In this document: piece after piece, positions 7,962-17,840 of the stretch
How the letters are laid out: each line of letters opens with the position of its first letter
Numbering within the stretch: position 1 is the first letter of the stretch
Assembly: GCF_020907985.1 (NCBI RefSeq)
Contig: NZ_JAJJPA010000005.1
Location: 124,001-188,000 of the forward strand
Source of the DNA: Kitasatospora humi
GTDB taxonomy: Bacteria; Actinomycetota; Actinomycetes; Streptomycetales; Streptomycetaceae
Direction of reading: 5' to 3'
Length of the DNA stretch: 64,000 nucleotides
Translations under genes and position numbers: made by a program
Notes under the pieces: model-generated
What the model saw: the letters and a program-made list of their open reading frames with translations, nothing else
Told to the model about the DNA's origin: nothing
Database searches by the model: none

Positions 7962-9214
7962 TGGCGGCCGTCGCCGCGCAGGGCCATCCGGGCGGCGGTG
8001 ACGGCCTTGACCGAGGCCATGCCGTTGCGCTCGATGCAGGGGATCTGAACCAGGCCGCCGACCGGGTCGCAGGTGAGGCCGAGGTTGTGCTCGATGCCGA
8101 TCTCGGCGGCGTTCTCCACCTGCTCGGGGGTGCCGCCGAGCACCTCGGCGAGGCCGCCGGCCGCCATCGAGCAGGCCGAGCCGACCTCGCCCTGGCAGCC
8201 CACCTCGGCTCCGGAGATGGAGGCGTTCTCCTTGAAGAGCATGCCGATCGCACCGGCCGCCAGCAGGAACCGGACGATGCCCTCGTCATCGGCGCCCGGT
8301 ACGAAGTTCTGGTAGTAGTGCAGGACGGCCGGGATGATGCCGGCCGCGCCGTTGGTGGGAGCGGTGACCACCCGCTGGCCGGAGGCGTTCTCCTCGTTGA
8401 CCGCCATCGCGTAGAGGGTCACCCACTCCATGGCGTTGGCCGGGCCGATGCCCTCGGCGCGCAGCGCCCGGGCCGCGGCCGCCGCCCGGCGGCGCACCTT
8501 GAGGCCGCCCGGCAGGATGCCCTCGCGGGACATGCCGGCCGACACGCACTCCTTCATCACCGACCAGATCTCCAGCAGCCCGGCCCGGATCTCCTCCTCG
8601 GTGCGCCAGGCCTTCTCGTTCTCCAGCATCAGGCCGGAGATCGACAGGCCGGTCTCCCGGGTGAGCCGGAGCAGTTCCTCGCCGGTGCGGAACGGGTAGC
8701 GCAGCTGGGTGTCGTCCGGCACCACCCGGTCGGCCCCGATCGCGTCCTCGTCCACCACGAAGCCGCCGCCGACCGAGTAGTAGGTCTTGGTGAGCAGCTC
8801 GGCACCGGAGGCGTCGTGGGCGACCAGGGTCATGCCGTTGGCGTGGTACGGCAGCGACTTGCGGCGGTGCAGCACCACCTGCAGGTCGGGGTCGAAGTCG
8901 ATCAGGTGGACACCGAGCAGCGCGATCCGCTTGGTCTCCTTGATCCGCTCCACGTCGAGGTCGGCCTTGGCGACGTCCACGGTGCGCGGGGACTTGCCCT
9001 CCAGGCCGAGCAGCACCGCCTTGGGAGTGCCGTGGCCGTGGCCGGTGGCGCCGAGCGAGCCGAACAGCTCGGCCTTGACCGAGGCGACCTGGTCGAGCAC
9101 GTCCTCGGAGCGCAGTCGGCGGGCGAACATCCGGGCGGCGCGCATCGGACCGACGGTGTGGGAGCTCGAGGGGCCGATGCCGATGGAGAAGAGGTCGAAG
9201 ACGCTGATGGCCAC
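7847..9214 (-). CDS. sdaA: L-serine ammonia-lyase, single-chain, Fe-S type
   Basis: Cytoplasmic enzyme that deaminates L-serine to pyruvate and ammonia. The 455-aa product has the fused beta and alpha domains of single-chain SdaA. The N-terminal [13 protein letters not shown] motif is typical, and the C-terminal half carries cysteines placed as [4Fe-4S] ligands ([31 protein letters not shown]). GTG at 9214 has AAGGA upstream; the longer open frame lacks family similarity. It is the last gene of the gcvT-gcvH-glyA-sdaA run, so glycine-derived serine flows to pyruvate. Its last 115 bp are duplicated at 3609, the likely scar of island insertion. Confidence 0.96.
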   Translation of the reverse strand: MAISVFDLFSIGIGPSSSHTVGPMRAARMFARRLRSEDVLDQVASVKAELFGSLGATGHGHGTPKAVLLGLEGKSPRTVDVAKADLDVERIKETKRIALLGVHLIDFDPDLQVVLHRRKSLPYHANGMTLVAHDASGAELLTKTYYSVGGGFVVDEDAIGADRVVPDDTQLRYPFRTGEELLRLTRETGLSISGLMLENEKAWRTEEEIRAGLLEIWSVMKECVSAGMSREGILPGGLKVRRRAAAAARALRAEGIGPANAMEWVTLYAMAVNEENASGQRVVTAPTNGAAGIIPAVLHYYQNFVPGADDEGIVRFLLAAGAIGMLFKENASISGAEVGCQGEVGSACSMAAGGLAEVLGGTPEQVENAAEIGIEHNLGLTCDPVGGLVQIPCIERNGMASVKAVTAARMALRGDGRHHVSLDKAIKTMKETGADMKIKYKETSRGGLAVNVIEC

Positions 9215-9371
9215 GGGGGACGTCCTTGTCTGGTCTCGTGGACCGGAAAAAGGTGCGGAACTACGTTGCTGACATGGTGCGGGGCACCGGCTCACGTTCC
9301 AGTGTGCGCGGTGCCCCGGGGGAACGTGCCGGGCCGACGGGGGTGACGTCGGCCACGGCGCGGGGTGGTGC

Positions 9372-10640
9372 CTAGAGCTCCGGGTAGAGCGGGTACTTCT
9401 CGGCCAGCGCGGTCACCCGGGTGCGCAGCGCGGCGACCTTGGCCTCGTCGAAGCCCGGCAGCAGCGCCTCGGCGATGATGTCGGCGACCTCGGTGAAGTC
9501 CTCGGCCTGGAAGCCGCGGGTGGCCAGCGCCGGGGTGCCGATCCGCAGGCCGGAGGTGACCATCGGCGGGCGCGGGTCGTTCGGCACCGCGTTGCGGTTG
9601 ACCGTGATGCCGACCTCGTGCAGGCGGTCCTCGGCGTCCTGGCCGTTGAGCTCGCTGTTGCGCAGGTCGACCAGGACCAGGTGGACGTCGGTGCCGCCGG
9701 AGAGGACCGAGACACCGGCCGCCTTGGCGTCGTCCTGGAGCAGGCGGGCGGCCAGGATCTTGGCGCCCTCCAGGGTGCGCTGCTGGCGCTCCTTGAACTC
9801 CTCGGAGGCCGCGACCTTGAAGGCCACCGCCTTGCCGGCGATCACGTGCTCCAGCGGGCCGCCCTGCTGGCCGGGGAAGACCGCGGAGTTGATCTTCTTG
9901 GCCAGCTCGGCCTTGGAGAGGATCACACCGCCGCGCGGGCCGCCCAGGGTCTTGTGGGTGGTGGTGGTGACCACGTCCGCGTAGGGGACCGGGGACGGGT
10001 GCAGGCCGGCCGCGACCAGGCCGGCGAAGTGCGCCATGTCCACCATCAGGTAGGCGCCGACCTCGTCGGCGATCCGGCGGAACTCGGCGAAGTCGAGCTG
10101 GCGCGGGTAGGCGGACCAGCCGGCCACGATCAGCTTGGGCTGGTGCTCCTTGGCCAGGCGCTCCACCTCCTCCATGTCGACCAGATTGGTCTTCTCGTCG
10201 ACGTGGTAGGCCACCACGTTGTAGAGCTTGCCGGAGAAGTTGATCTTCATGCCGTGGGTCAGGTGACCGCCGTGGGCCAGGTTCAGGCCCAGGATGGTGT
10301 CGCCCGGCTGGATCAGCGCGAACATCGCCGCGGCGTTGGCCTGCGCGCCCGAGTGCGGCTGGACGTTGGCGGCCTCGGCGCCGAACAGCGCCTTGATCCG
10401 GTCGATGGCGATCTGCTCGACCACGTCGACGTGCTCGCAGCCGCCGTAGTAGCGCTTGCCGGGGTAGCCCTCGGCGTACTTGTTGGTCAGCACCGACCCC
10501 TGGGCCTCCATGACCGCCACCGGGGCGAAGTTCTCGGAGGCGATCATTTCCAGGGTGGACTGCTGGCGGTGCAGCTCGGCGTCGACCGCGGCCGCGATCT
10601 CCGGGTCGAGGGCGTGGAGGGACTGGTTGAGAACCGTCAT
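9372..10640 (-). CDS. glyA: Serine hydroxymethyltransferase
   Basis: PLP enzyme interconverting glycine plus methylene-tetrahydrofolate with serine. The 422-aa length is normal. The PLP lysine lies in [15 protein letters not shown] (about residue 230), with the N-terminal [11 protein letters not shown] and the [13 protein letters not shown] folate-side segment intact. ATG at 10640 has GGGAAGA upstream. It lies between gcvH and sdaA on the minus strand, inside the operon headed by the glycine riboswitch. Here it can take up the one-carbon unit released by glycine cleavage to form serine for SdaA. Confidence 0.97.
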   Translation of the reverse strand: MTVLNQSLHALDPEIAAAVDAELHRQQSTLEMIASENFAPVAVMEAQGSVLTNKYAEGYPGKRYYGGCEHVDVVEQIAIDRIKALFGAEAANVQPHSGAQANAAAMFALIQPGDTILGLNLAHGGHLTHGMKINFSGKLYNVVAYHVDEKTNLVDMEEVERLAKEHQPKLIVAGWSAYPRQLDFAEFRRIADEVGAYLMVDMAHFAGLVAAGLHPSPVPYADVVTTTTHKTLGGPRGGVILSKAELAKKINSAVFPGQQGGPLEHVIAGKAVAFKVAASEEFKERQQRTLEGAKILAARLLQDDAKAAGVSVLSGGTDVHLVLVDLRNSELNGQDAEDRLHEVGITVNRNAVPNDPRPPMVTSGLRIGTPALATRGFQAEDFTEVADIIAEALLPGFDEAKVAALRTRVTALAEKYPLYPEL

Positions 10641-10716
10641 GGTGGCGTCTTCCCGTGGGGCAGGTGCTGGGGGACCGGGGCGGGCGGCCGCCGCGCTGCG
10701 GCCGCCCGGCGTGCGG

Positions 10717-11097
10717 TCAGGAACCGGTGAAGGCGGTGTACTCGTCGGCGGTCATGAGGTCGGCCTGCGCCTCGGTGACCTTGACCTTGAACAGCCAGCC
10801 ACCGGTGAAGGCCTCCGAGTTGACCTTCGCCGGCTCGGCCACGACGTCCTCGTTGACCGCGACGACCTCGCCGCTGGCCGGCGAGTACAGGTCGCTGACC
10901 GACTTGGTGGACTCGAGCTCGCCGCAGGTCTCGCCGGCGGTCACGGTGTCACCCACGGCCGGCAGGTCCACGTAGACGATGTCGCCCAGCGCGCCGGCCG
11001 CGTGCTCGGTGATGCCCACGGTCGACACGCCGTCAGCGTCGGCGGCCGTCAGCCACTCGTGCTCCTTGCTGTACTGCAGGTTCTGCGGGTTGCTCAT
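10717..11097 (-). CDS. gcvH: Glycine cleavage system H protein
   Basis: Lipoyl carrier that shuttles the aminomethyl group between the P, T and L proteins. 126 aa, the usual size. The lipoylated lysine is Lys65 in [10 protein letters not shown], preceded by the conserved YSKEHEW and DIVYVDLP segments. I prefer ATG at 11097 (GGAG about 8 bases upstream) to the in-frame ATG at 11112. gcvP, the decarboxylase, is not in the window and must be elsewhere. Confidence 0.96.
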   Translation of the reverse strand: MSNPQNLQYSKEHEWLTAADADGVSTVGITEHAAGALGDIVYVDLPAVGDTVTAGETCGELESTKSVSDLYSPASGEVVAVNEDVVAEPAKVNSEAFTGGWLFKVKVTEAQADLMTADEYTAFTGS

Positions 11098-11182
11098 GTG
11101 CTCATTCTCCATTAACGGGAAGCGGGTGTGCGGAAGCGGTCCGCCCAGTGGACCGCGGTCCGGCGGACGGTGGGGGACGGGA

Positions 11183-12301
11183 TCAGCGGGCGCGCTTGTA
11201 GAACGGCAGCGCGACGACCTCGACCGGCTCGTGCTTGCCGCGCACGTCCACCGCGACGGCGGTGCCGGGGGCCGCGTGGGCGGCGTCCAGGTAGGCGATG
11301 GCGATCGGCTTGCCCAGGGTCGGGGAGGGGGCGCCGGAGGTGATCCGGCCGATCGGGTTGCCCTCGGCGTCGACCACGGCGTACTCGGCGCGCGGCACCC
11401 GCTTGCCCTCGGAGACCAGGCCGACCAGCTTGCGCGGCGCCTTGGCCTCGGCCTGGGCGGCGGCCGCCTCCAGCGCCTCGCGGCCGACGAAGTCGCCGCC
11501 GTTGGTGGTCTTGTCGAACCGGACGACGCGGCCCAGGCCGGCGTCGAACGGGGTCAGCGAGGTGTCCAGCTCGTGCCCGTAGAGCGGCATGCCGGCCTCC
11601 AGGCGCAGCGTGTCGCGGCAGGACAGGCCGGCCGGGACCAGGCCGTGCGGGGCGCCGGCCTCGGTGAGGGCGTGCCACAGGTGCTCGGCGTCGGCGGGGG
11701 TGCAGAAGATCTCGAAGCCGTCCTCGCCGGTGTAGCCGGTGCGGGCCAGCCAGACCTGCTTGCCGGCGACGGTGGCGGGCAGCAGCGCGTAGTACTTCAG
11801 GCCCGGCAGGTCGGCGTCGGTGACCGAGGAGAGGATCGCGTTCGCGGCCGGGCCCTGGACGGCGAGCAGCGCGTAGGCGTCGCGGTCGTCGCGCACCACG
11901 GCGTCGAAGCCGGCGGCGCGCTCGGTCAGCGCGTCCAGCACCACCTGGGCGTTGGAGGCGTTGGCGACCACCATGTACTCGTCGTCGGCGGTGCGGTAGA
12001 CGATCAGGTCGTCCAGGATGCCGCCGTCCTCCCGGCAGATCATGGTGTAGCGGGCGCGCAGCACGCCGAGGGCGGAGATGAAGCCGACCAGCGCGTGGTC
12101 GAGCAGCTCGCCGGCCTGCGGGCCGGAGACGGTGATCTCGCCCATGTGCGAGAGGTCGAAGAGACCGGCCTTGGTGCGGACGGCGAGGTGCTCCTCGCGC
12201 TCGCTGCCGTAACGCAGCGGCATGTCCCAGCCGGCGAAGTCGGTCATGGTCGCCCCGAGGGCGCGGTGCAGGGCGTCGAGCGCGGTCAGGCGCGGGGACA
12301 T
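11183..12301 (-). CDS. gcvT: Aminomethyltransferase, glycine cleavage T protein
   Basis: Transfers the methylene group from aminomethyl-lipoyl H protein to tetrahydrofolate, releasing ammonia. 372 aa from ATG 12301, which has GGGAGT upstream; the longer open frame runs into the riboswitch leader. Recognisable segments are [11 protein letters not shown] near the N terminus, the [12 protein letters not shown] strand, and [10 protein letters not shown] with the folate-site residues. First gene of the minus-strand operon; the glycine riboswitch lies 70-290 bp upstream. Confidence 0.96.
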   Translation of the reverse strand: MSPRLTALDALHRALGATMTDFAGWDMPLRYGSEREEHLAVRTKAGLFDLSHMGEITVSGPQAGELLDHALVGFISALGVLRARYTMICREDGGILDDLIVYRTADDEYMVVANASNAQVVLDALTERAAGFDAVVRDDRDAYALLAVQGPAANAILSSVTDADLPGLKYYALLPATVAGKQVWLARTGYTGEDGFEIFCTPADAEHLWHALTEAGAPHGLVPAGLSCRDTLRLEAGMPLYGHELDTSLTPFDAGLGRVVRFDKTTNGGDFVGREALEAAAAQAEAKAPRKLVGLVSEGKRVPRAEYAVVDAEGNPIGRITSGAPSPTLGKPIAIAYLDAAHAAPGTAVAVDVRGKHEPVEVVALPFYKRAR

Positions 12302-12370
12302 GGCGGGACTCCCGGTCTGTAACAGGCAGGTGGACCCCTCCTGCCCGACGGCGGGCAAGCGGGGACGGTG

Positions 12371-12590
12371 GAGTCTCCCCGTCTGTCGTCACAACCTGAG
12401 AGCTTCACCGCGACCAGCATGGCCCGGCTTGCACCGTGGGTGGGCGCACGGCACGGCCGTGTTCCACTTTCCAGATTGGCCTCGCCCACGCGGTATCGGG
12501 TGCCTGAGAGATTCCGGGGAGGACTTGCTCCTTCGGCGCCGGTCCGTGCCGTGCGGCACCTCCGGACTCTCCCGCGCGGGTTCGAGCGGC
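12371..12590 (-). promoter_or_regulatory. Tandem glycine riboswitch
   Basis: Minus-strand leader of gcvT. The first aptamer (about 12498-12590) starts with GCGGGAGAGTCC, has GCGCCGAAGGAGCAA and closes with GGAATCTCTCAGGCAC, all hallmarks of the glycine aptamer. A linker leads to a second aptamer (about 12371-12497) with ATCTGGAAAGTGG, GGTGCAAGCC, AGCTCTCAGG and GACAGACGGGGAG. The expected response is that glycine turns expression on for glycine breakdown; this is known for the family, not shown here. The rest of 12302-12750 holds the promoters of the two divergent operons. Confidence 0.93.
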
Positions 12591-12750
12591 CAGTATGAAG
12601 TTTTGTCGAAAAGCAGGATTCGGCCGTTGAGCACGCGCATCGGCGTGGTCGGCCACATCATCGCATGCCTGTTCGCCCGGCGGGAGAGGGGGCGGTGCCC
12701 GGGGCGGCACAGTGGCCAGTCGGCGGGCCGCCGCCTAGTAGTCTGCTCCG

Positions 12751-13569
12751 GTGGAGACTCAGGGGTTTGCCGTGCCCGCGCCCGCGTGGGCCGAGCCGGG
12801 GCAGCCGCCGGCCGGCGGCGGGTGGCCGGCGAACGAGCTGGAACAGGTGCTCAGCGCGGCGATCGGGGACCCGGGTGCGACGCCCCGGGTGATCGAGGTG
12901 CTGGCGCGCAGTCAGGTGTGGATCCCGCTGCCGGTCGGCGCCGATCCGTCCGGTCAGGCGCTCGACCTGCCGACCATCGAGCTGGCCGGGGCCCGTTACG
13001 TCCCGGTGTTCTCCTCCGAGGAGCAGTTCGTCCGGCACGCGCCGGGCATGTCCTGCGCGGTCGCCCCGGCCTGGGAGTTCGCCCGCGGGCTGCCGCTGGG
13101 ACTCGGCGTCGCCGTCAACCCCGAAGCGCCGGTGGGCATCCCGATCCCGCCGGAGGGCGTCGGTGAGCTGCGCCGCGGGCCGCGCGAGCAGCGCTGGGAC
13201 CCGGCCGCCGGGGCACCGGGCACGCCGGTCGGCGAGGGCGCCCGGGTGGCGCTGCGCGAGCCGGAGCCGGCCGAGGAGCCGGTGGCGTTCCTGACCGCCG
13301 TCTGCGCCGAGCTGGCCGCGCTGCCGGGCGTGCTGACGGCCCGCCGGGCGCTGGCCTCGGTGGAGGGCGAGCCGACGGTGCTGTTCATCGGCGTGCAGCT
13401 GGATCCCTCCTGGCCCGCCGACCCGGGCGAGGCGAACGCCGCGCTGGGCCGGGCGCTGGGGGTGGCCCCGCTGCCCGGGGGTGTGCACATCGTGCTGCTG
13501 GACCTGGCGGCGGACCCGGTGGTGGACTGGATGCTGACCCAGGTGCGCCCGTTCTACCAGCGGGGTTGA
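12751..13569 (+). CDS. sseB: Enhanced serine sensitivity protein SseB
   Basis: 272-aa SseB-family protein. N-terminal SseB domain (about residues 25-130; ELEQVLSAAIGDPGATP, ARSQVWIPLP, YVPVFSSEEQF) followed by a C-terminal SseB-associated domain (about 165-268; GEANAALGRALG, PVVDWMLTQVRPFYQ). The biochemical role is unknown; the E. coli relative was named for a serine-sensitive phenotype. Its place beside serine and glycine genes, divergent from the riboswitch operon, fits that. GTG at 12751 lacks a Shine-Dalgarno and has TAGTAG 10 bases upstream, so the message may be leaderless. Confidence 0.88.
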   Translation: METQGFAVPAPAWAEPGQPPAGGGWPANELEQVLSAAIGDPGATPRVIEVLARSQVWIPLPVGADPSGQALDLPTIELAGARYVPVFSSEEQFVRHAPGMSCAVAPAWEFARGLPLGLGVAVNPEAPVGIPIPPEGVGELRRGPREQRWDPAAGAPGTPVGEGARVALREPEPAEEPVAFLTAVCAELAALPGVLTARRALASVEGEPTVLFIGVQLDPSWPADPGEANAALGRALGVAPLPGGVHIVLLDLAADPVVDWMLTQVRPFYQRG

Positions 13570-13605
13570 TCCGGCGATGGGCGAGTCGAGAGAAGGGCGC
13601 GTGCC

Positions 13606-14466
13606 GTGACGACGGGAGCGACGGGCGGAGCGGGGCCGTGGAGCCCGGCCTCGGTCCCGGGGGCCGACCCGGGCACCCTGGAGCGGGCCCTGGGGGAGGT
13701 CGCCCCGGACCGGTTCGAGGCCTATGAGCAGCTGCTACGGGAGCTGTCGGCCGGCCGGGTGTGGATGCTGCTCTGGCACGGCAGCCCGGGCAGCCCGGAC
13801 GCCCAGTACGGGAACATGGACATCGGCGGCCACGGCTACGCGCCGGCCGTCACCTCGCCCGAGCAGCTCACCGCCAGCGGTTGGAGCCGGGCGCACGAGG
13901 TGATCAGCGGCAAGGAGATCGCGACCACCCTCTACCGCACCCGCTGGGGCCTGTGGTTGAACCCGCACGCCCCCGGTGGCGGGGTCGGGGTGCCCTGGGC
14001 AGACCTGCGCCGGGTGGCGGCCGGCCTGGACCGCCTGCCCGCCGGTCCGCTGCGGCTCAGCGAGCCCCAGGTGCCCGGCACCGAGGCGTTCTTCGGGCTG
14101 CTGCACCACCAGGCGCCCTCCGTGCGTCCGGTGCGGGCGCTGCGCCGGGCCTGGGTGCGGCCGGTGCTGGGTGACCCCTACCTGGCGATCGGGCTGGAGC
14201 TGTACGACAACTCGCCGCCGGCCGTGGAGGCGGTGCGGGCGCTGATGCAGCGGGCCATCGCGCAGGCGCCGCAGGGGCTGGCCGTCTCGACCGTGGCGCT
14301 GAGTGACGACTACGACCCGGTGGCGCTCTGGATGCGGGCCAACGCCCGGCCGTTCTACCACCGCGAGGCCACTGTGCCGCCGGCCGCACCGCCGTACCCG
14401 GCGCCGACCGGCTACGGCTATCCGACGCCGAGCCCGTGGCCGCAGCAGCCCTGGACCGGCCGCTGA
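13606..14466 (+). CDS. SseB-like protein, second copy
   Basis: 286-aa paralog-like partner of the SseB gene 36 bp upstream, probably in the same transcript. It keeps an SseB-type layout: ERALGEVAPDRFEAYEQLLR, RVWMLLWHG, and a C-terminal domain ending ALWMRANARPFYHRE that parallels DWMLTQVRPFYQ in the first copy. A Pro/Tyr/Thr-rich tail follows (last 35 aa). GTG at 13606 has AGAAGGG upstream. The function is unknown; two adjacent divergent copies suggest a hetero-complex, which is inference. Confidence 0.82.
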   Translation: MTTGATGGAGPWSPASVPGADPGTLERALGEVAPDRFEAYEQLLRELSAGRVWMLLWHGSPGSPDAQYGNMDIGGHGYAPAVTSPEQLTASGWSRAHEVISGKEIATTLYRTRWGLWLNPHAPGGGVGVPWADLRRVAAGLDRLPAGPLRLSEPQVPGTEAFFGLLHHQAPSVRPVRALRRAWVRPVLGDPYLAIGLELYDNSPPAVEAVRALMQRAIAQAPQGLAVSTVALSDDYDPVALWMRANARPFYHREATVPPAAPPYPAPTGYGYPTPSPWPQQPWTGR

Positions 14467-14527
14467 GCGGACACCCTCGTTCGAATGGCGAACGCCCAAG
14501 AGGGACTTGAGCGGAACCTGACTACCG

Positions 14528-14558
14528 GTGCCCGGGTCGTAGGTAACGGCCCGGGCAC
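14528..14558 (+). terminator. Hairpin terminator after the SseB pair
   Basis: Perfect 9-bp stem GTGCCCGGG / CCCGGGCAC with a 13-nt loop, 62 bp after the second SseB gene. Confidence 0.75.
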
Positions 14559-14870
14559 TGCCATGCCGCCGCCACAGCATTTCTGACGCAACGTCAACTA
14601 GCTTGCGCGACAGCCTGCCGGGTCAGGCGGTCCGTGCCGGTGTGCGCTTGGCGGGTTTATGGATCTCGATAATCGGTAGATCACAGTTGGGCATCCTTCA
14701 CCAATGGGGGCTGGCGCCGAACTGGCGGGAACGTGAAGAGTTCTGCGCACCGCACCAGCCGAGCAGCCCGAGTGGATGGCAAGCAGGCTCTGACCAGGAC
14801 CTGACACCGCCATGCCCGCTTTCGGGCTGCCTTGGGCCGACGACCGTCGGCGAGGGGACGCCAACTGCTG
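14559..14870. promoter_or_regulatory. Upstream region of the peptide ABC operon
   Basis: No gene. It contains a 13-bp palindrome TGACGcaaCGTCA at 14584-14596, and an AT-richer patch (14655-14690) that could hold the operon promoter. The best -35-like TTGGCG (14648) and -10-like GATAAT (14668) are poorly spaced. The palindrome is a candidate operator for an unidentified regulator. Confidence 0.4.
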
Positions 14871-15869
14871 ATGAGCACACCGACCGACACCACCGCCGCC
14901 GCGCCGAGAGAACCGGGGGCGCCGATCTCCGACGCGCCGCAGACCCGCATCGAGGGCCGCTCGCTCGGCCGGATCGCCTGGCTGCGCTTCAAGCGCGACA
15001 AGGCGGCCATGGCCGGCGGGATCGTGGTCATCCTGCTGGTGCTGCTCGCGGTGCTGGCCAAGCCGATCGAATCGGTCTTCGGCCTGGACCCGAACGCGCA
15101 GCACCCCGACCTGCTGAACGCCGACCTCGGCGGCCTGCCGAACGGCGACTTCGGCGGCATGAGCGGCAGTCACCTGCTGGGCATCGACCCCGGACTCGGG
15201 CGCGACCTGCTCTCCCGGATCATCGAGGGCTCCTGGGTCTCGCTGCTGGTCGCCTTCGGCGCCACCCTGTTGTCCAACACCATCGGCACCGTGCTCGGCG
15301 TGATCGCCGGCTACTACGGCGGCTGGGTGGACACCGCGATCAGCCGGGTCATGGACACCTTCCTGGCCTTCCCGCTGCTGCTGTTCGCCATCTCGATCTC
15401 GGCCTCGCTGCAGGGCGGCGCCTTCGGGCTGCACGGCCTGCCGCTCCACCTGTGCGTGCTGATCTTCGTGATCGGCTTCTTCAACTGGCCCTACATGGGC
15501 CGGATCGTGCGCGGCCAGACGCTCTCGCTGCGCGAGCGGGAGTTCGTCTTCGCGGCCCGGTCGCTGGGCGCCCGCGGCCCGTTCATCCTGTTCAAGGAGC
15601 TGCTGCCGAACCTGGTCGGCCCGATCCTGGTCTACTCGACCCTGCTGATCCCGACCAACATCCTGTTCGAGGCGGGCCTGAGCTTCCTCGGCGTCGGCAT
15701 CCAGCCGCCCCAGTCCTCCTGGGGCGGGATGATGAACGACGCGATCAACTACTACCAGGTCGACCCGGAGTACCTGATCGTCCCGGGCCTGGCGATCTTC
15801 ATCACCGTGCTCGCCTTCAACCTGCTGGGTGACGGACTGCGCGACGCGCTCGACCCGCGCAGCAACTGA
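14871..15869 (+). CDS. Peptide ABC transporter permease, DppC/OppC type
   Basis: Inner-membrane subunit of a type-I importer, 332 aa. An N-terminal cytoplasmic arm contains RSLGRIAWLRFKRDKAAMAGG. A first TM helix, an extracytoplasmic loop and five further TM helices follow, with the EAA-type coupling segment EFVFAARSLGARGPFILFKE (about 225-245). I chose ATG 14871; GAGGGGA lies 12 bases upstream, and the longer frame adds nothing family-like. It is first in an unusual gene order in which the C-type permease precedes the binding protein. Confidence 0.92.
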   Translation: MSTPTDTTAAAPREPGAPISDAPQTRIEGRSLGRIAWLRFKRDKAAMAGGIVVILLVLLAVLAKPIESVFGLDPNAQHPDLLNADLGGLPNGDFGGMSGSHLLGIDPGLGRDLLSRIIEGSWVSLLVAFGATLLSNTIGTVLGVIAGYYGGWVDTAISRVMDTFLAFPLLLFAISISASLQGGAFGLHGLPLHLCVLIFVIGFFNWPYMGRIVRGQTLSLREREFVFAARSLGARGPFILFKELLPNLVGPILVYSTLLIPTNILFEAGLSFLGVGIQPPQSSWGGMMNDAINYYQVDPEYLIVPGLAIFITVLAFNLLGDGLRDALDPRSN

Positions 15870-15928
15870 TCCTCTGAGTCCCACTCAGTTCGTTTAACCC
15901 GACACACTTGCAAGGGGTTGATCCAGCA

Positions 15929-17695
15929 ATGCGCCGTACTCGTACCCTCGCCCTGGCCGCGGCGGCCGCCACCGCCGTGCTGGTGGTGAGCGGCTGCAGC
16001 AGCAGCAAGGGCGGCACCACCGGCGGACCCTCGTCCGCCGCGGGTGCCAACGCCGCCACCAAGGGCATCGTGAACGCGTCGGACCACAAGGGCGGCACGG
16101 TCACCTACGAGATGAAGGGCACCCCGGACTCGCTGGACCCGGGGAACACCTACTACGCCTACATCTACAACTTCTCGCGGCTGTACGCCCGTTCGCTGAC
16201 CACCTTCACCCCCGCGCCCGGTACGCAGGGCAACAAGCTGGCCCCGGACCTGGCGCAGGGCATGGGCCAGGTCAGCGCGGACGGCAAGACCTGGACGTAC
16301 AAGCTGCGCCCGGGCCTGAAGTACGACGACGGCACCCCGATCACCTCCAAGGACGTCAAGTACGCCATCGAGCGCAGCAACTTCGCGCCCGACGTGCTGT
16401 CCAACGGTCCGACCTACTTCCAGCAGTACCTGGTCGACAACCCCACGCCGTACCAGGGCCCTTACAAGGACAAGGACCCGGCCGGCCTGCACTCGATCGA
16501 GACGCCGGACGACACCACCATCGTCTTCCACCTCAAGCAGCCGTTCGCCGACTTCGACTACCTGGTCAGCGCGCCCGACACGGCCCCGGTGCCGCAGGCC
16601 AAGGACGACGGCGCCAACTACGTGAAGCACATCGTCTCCAGCGGCTCCTACAAGTTCCAGTCGTACGACGACGGCAAGGGCGCCGTGCTGGTGCCCAACA
16701 CCAACTGGGACGCGAGCACCGACCCGCTCCGCAAGCAGCTCGCGGACAAGATCGTGCTGAAGATGAACATCGACCAGCAGACCATCGACCAGGACCTGAT
16801 GTCCGGCAACGCCCAGGTCGACCTGGTCGGCGGCGGTGTCGACCCGCAGACCCAGGCCAAGATCCTGCTGGACCCCAAGCTGAAGGCGCAGAGCGACAAC
16901 GCCGGCGGTGGCCGGCTCGCCTACCTGGCGCTCAACACCAAGGTGGCGCCGCTGGACAACGTCGACTGCCGCAAGGCCGTGGAGTACGCGATCGACAAGG
17001 TCGCGGTGCAGACCGCGGAGGGCGGCCCGATCCGCGGTGACATCGCCACGACCGTCCTGCCGCCGGACGTCACCGGCCACCAGGACTTCGACACCTACGC
17101 CACCCCCGGCAACAAGGGCGACGAGGACAAGGCCAAGGCCGAGCTCAAGGCCTGCGGCCACCCGGACGGCTTCAAGACCGTGATCACCGCGCGCAGCGAG
17201 CGTGACACCGAGGTCAAGGCCGCCACCGCGATCCAGGGCGCGCTGGGCAAGGTCGGCATCCAGCTGGAGATCCAGCAGTACCCGCAGGGCAAGTACTTCA
17301 CCGACTACGCGGGTGTGCCGGACTTCATCAACCAGCACGGCGTCGGCATGATGATGATGCAGTGGGGCGCCGACTGGCCGACCGGCATGGGCTTCCTGCA
17401 GCAGATCACCGACGGCCGCGCGATCAAGGCCTCCGGCAACAGCAACCTGGCGCAGCTGAACGACCCGAAGGTCAACAGCCTGCTCGACGACGCGACCAGC
17501 AACAACTCCGCGGACGCCCGCAACCAGGACTACGCCCAGGTCGACAAGCAGGTCATGGACGACGCGGTCTACGTGCCGCTGACCGACTTCAAGGTCTTCA
17601 ACTACCGCCCGGCCAGCTCCACCAACATGGTCTCCACCTCGGCGTTCAGCGGTGAGTACGACTACCTGAACATCGGTACCACCAACAGCAACTGA
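15929..17695 (+). CDS. Peptide ABC transporter substrate-binding lipoprotein
   Basis: 588-aa family-5 extracellular solute-binding protein. Signal peptide with lipobox VVSGC (Cys23), a short Ser/Gly/Ala linker, then the OppA/DppA fold beginning GTVTYEMKGTPDSLDPG. Further family segments are YKLRPGLKYDDGTPITSKDVKYAIER and VFHLKQPFADFDYLVS. It captures oligopeptides or dipeptides outside the cell for the flanking permeases; the exact ligand is not predictable. ATG at 15929 has AAGGGG 12 bases upstream. In Streptomyces such systems import peptide signals as well as nutrients; which applies here is unknown. Confidence 0.94.
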   Translation: MRRTRTLALAAAAATAVLVVSGCSSSKGGTTGGPSSAAGANAATKGIVNASDHKGGTVTYEMKGTPDSLDPGNTYYAYIYNFSRLYARSLTTFTPAPGTQGNKLAPDLAQGMGQVSADGKTWTYKLRPGLKYDDGTPITSKDVKYAIERSNFAPDVLSNGPTYFQQYLVDNPTPYQGPYKDKDPAGLHSIETPDDTTIVFHLKQPFADFDYLVSAPDTAPVPQAKDDGANYVKHIVSSGSYKFQSYDDGKGAVLVPNTNWDASTDPLRKQLADKIVLKMNIDQQTIDQDLMSGNAQVDLVGGGVDPQTQAKILLDPKLKAQSDNAGGGRLAYLALNTKVAPLDNVDCRKAVEYAIDKVAVQTAEGGPIRGDIATTVLPPDVTGHQDFDTYATPGNKGDEDKAKAELKACGHPDGFKTVITARSERDTEVKAATAIQGALGKVGIQLEIQQYPQGKYFTDYAGVPDFINQHGVGMMMMQWGADWPTGMGFLQQITDGRAIKASGNSNLAQLNDPKVNSLLDDATSNNSADARNQDYAQVDKQVMDDAVYVPLTDFKVFNYRPASSTNMVSTSAFSGEYDYLNIGTTNSN

Positions 17696-17840
17696 GCAGC
17701 ACCACCGGGTCGTTGAGACCCACCACGTAAGAGTCCGGCTCACCATCCCTGAAGGCAGGTGAAGGCGAGCGGAGCCCCGCCCCGACCGCCGGTCCCCACC
17801 GGGATCCAGGTCGGGGCGGGGCACCCCAAGCCGTCCGACT

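Noticed and set aside
8000-9300. Plus-strand frame antisense to sdaA
   Set aside because: Shadow frame with His/Gly/Ala-rich composition and no motif.
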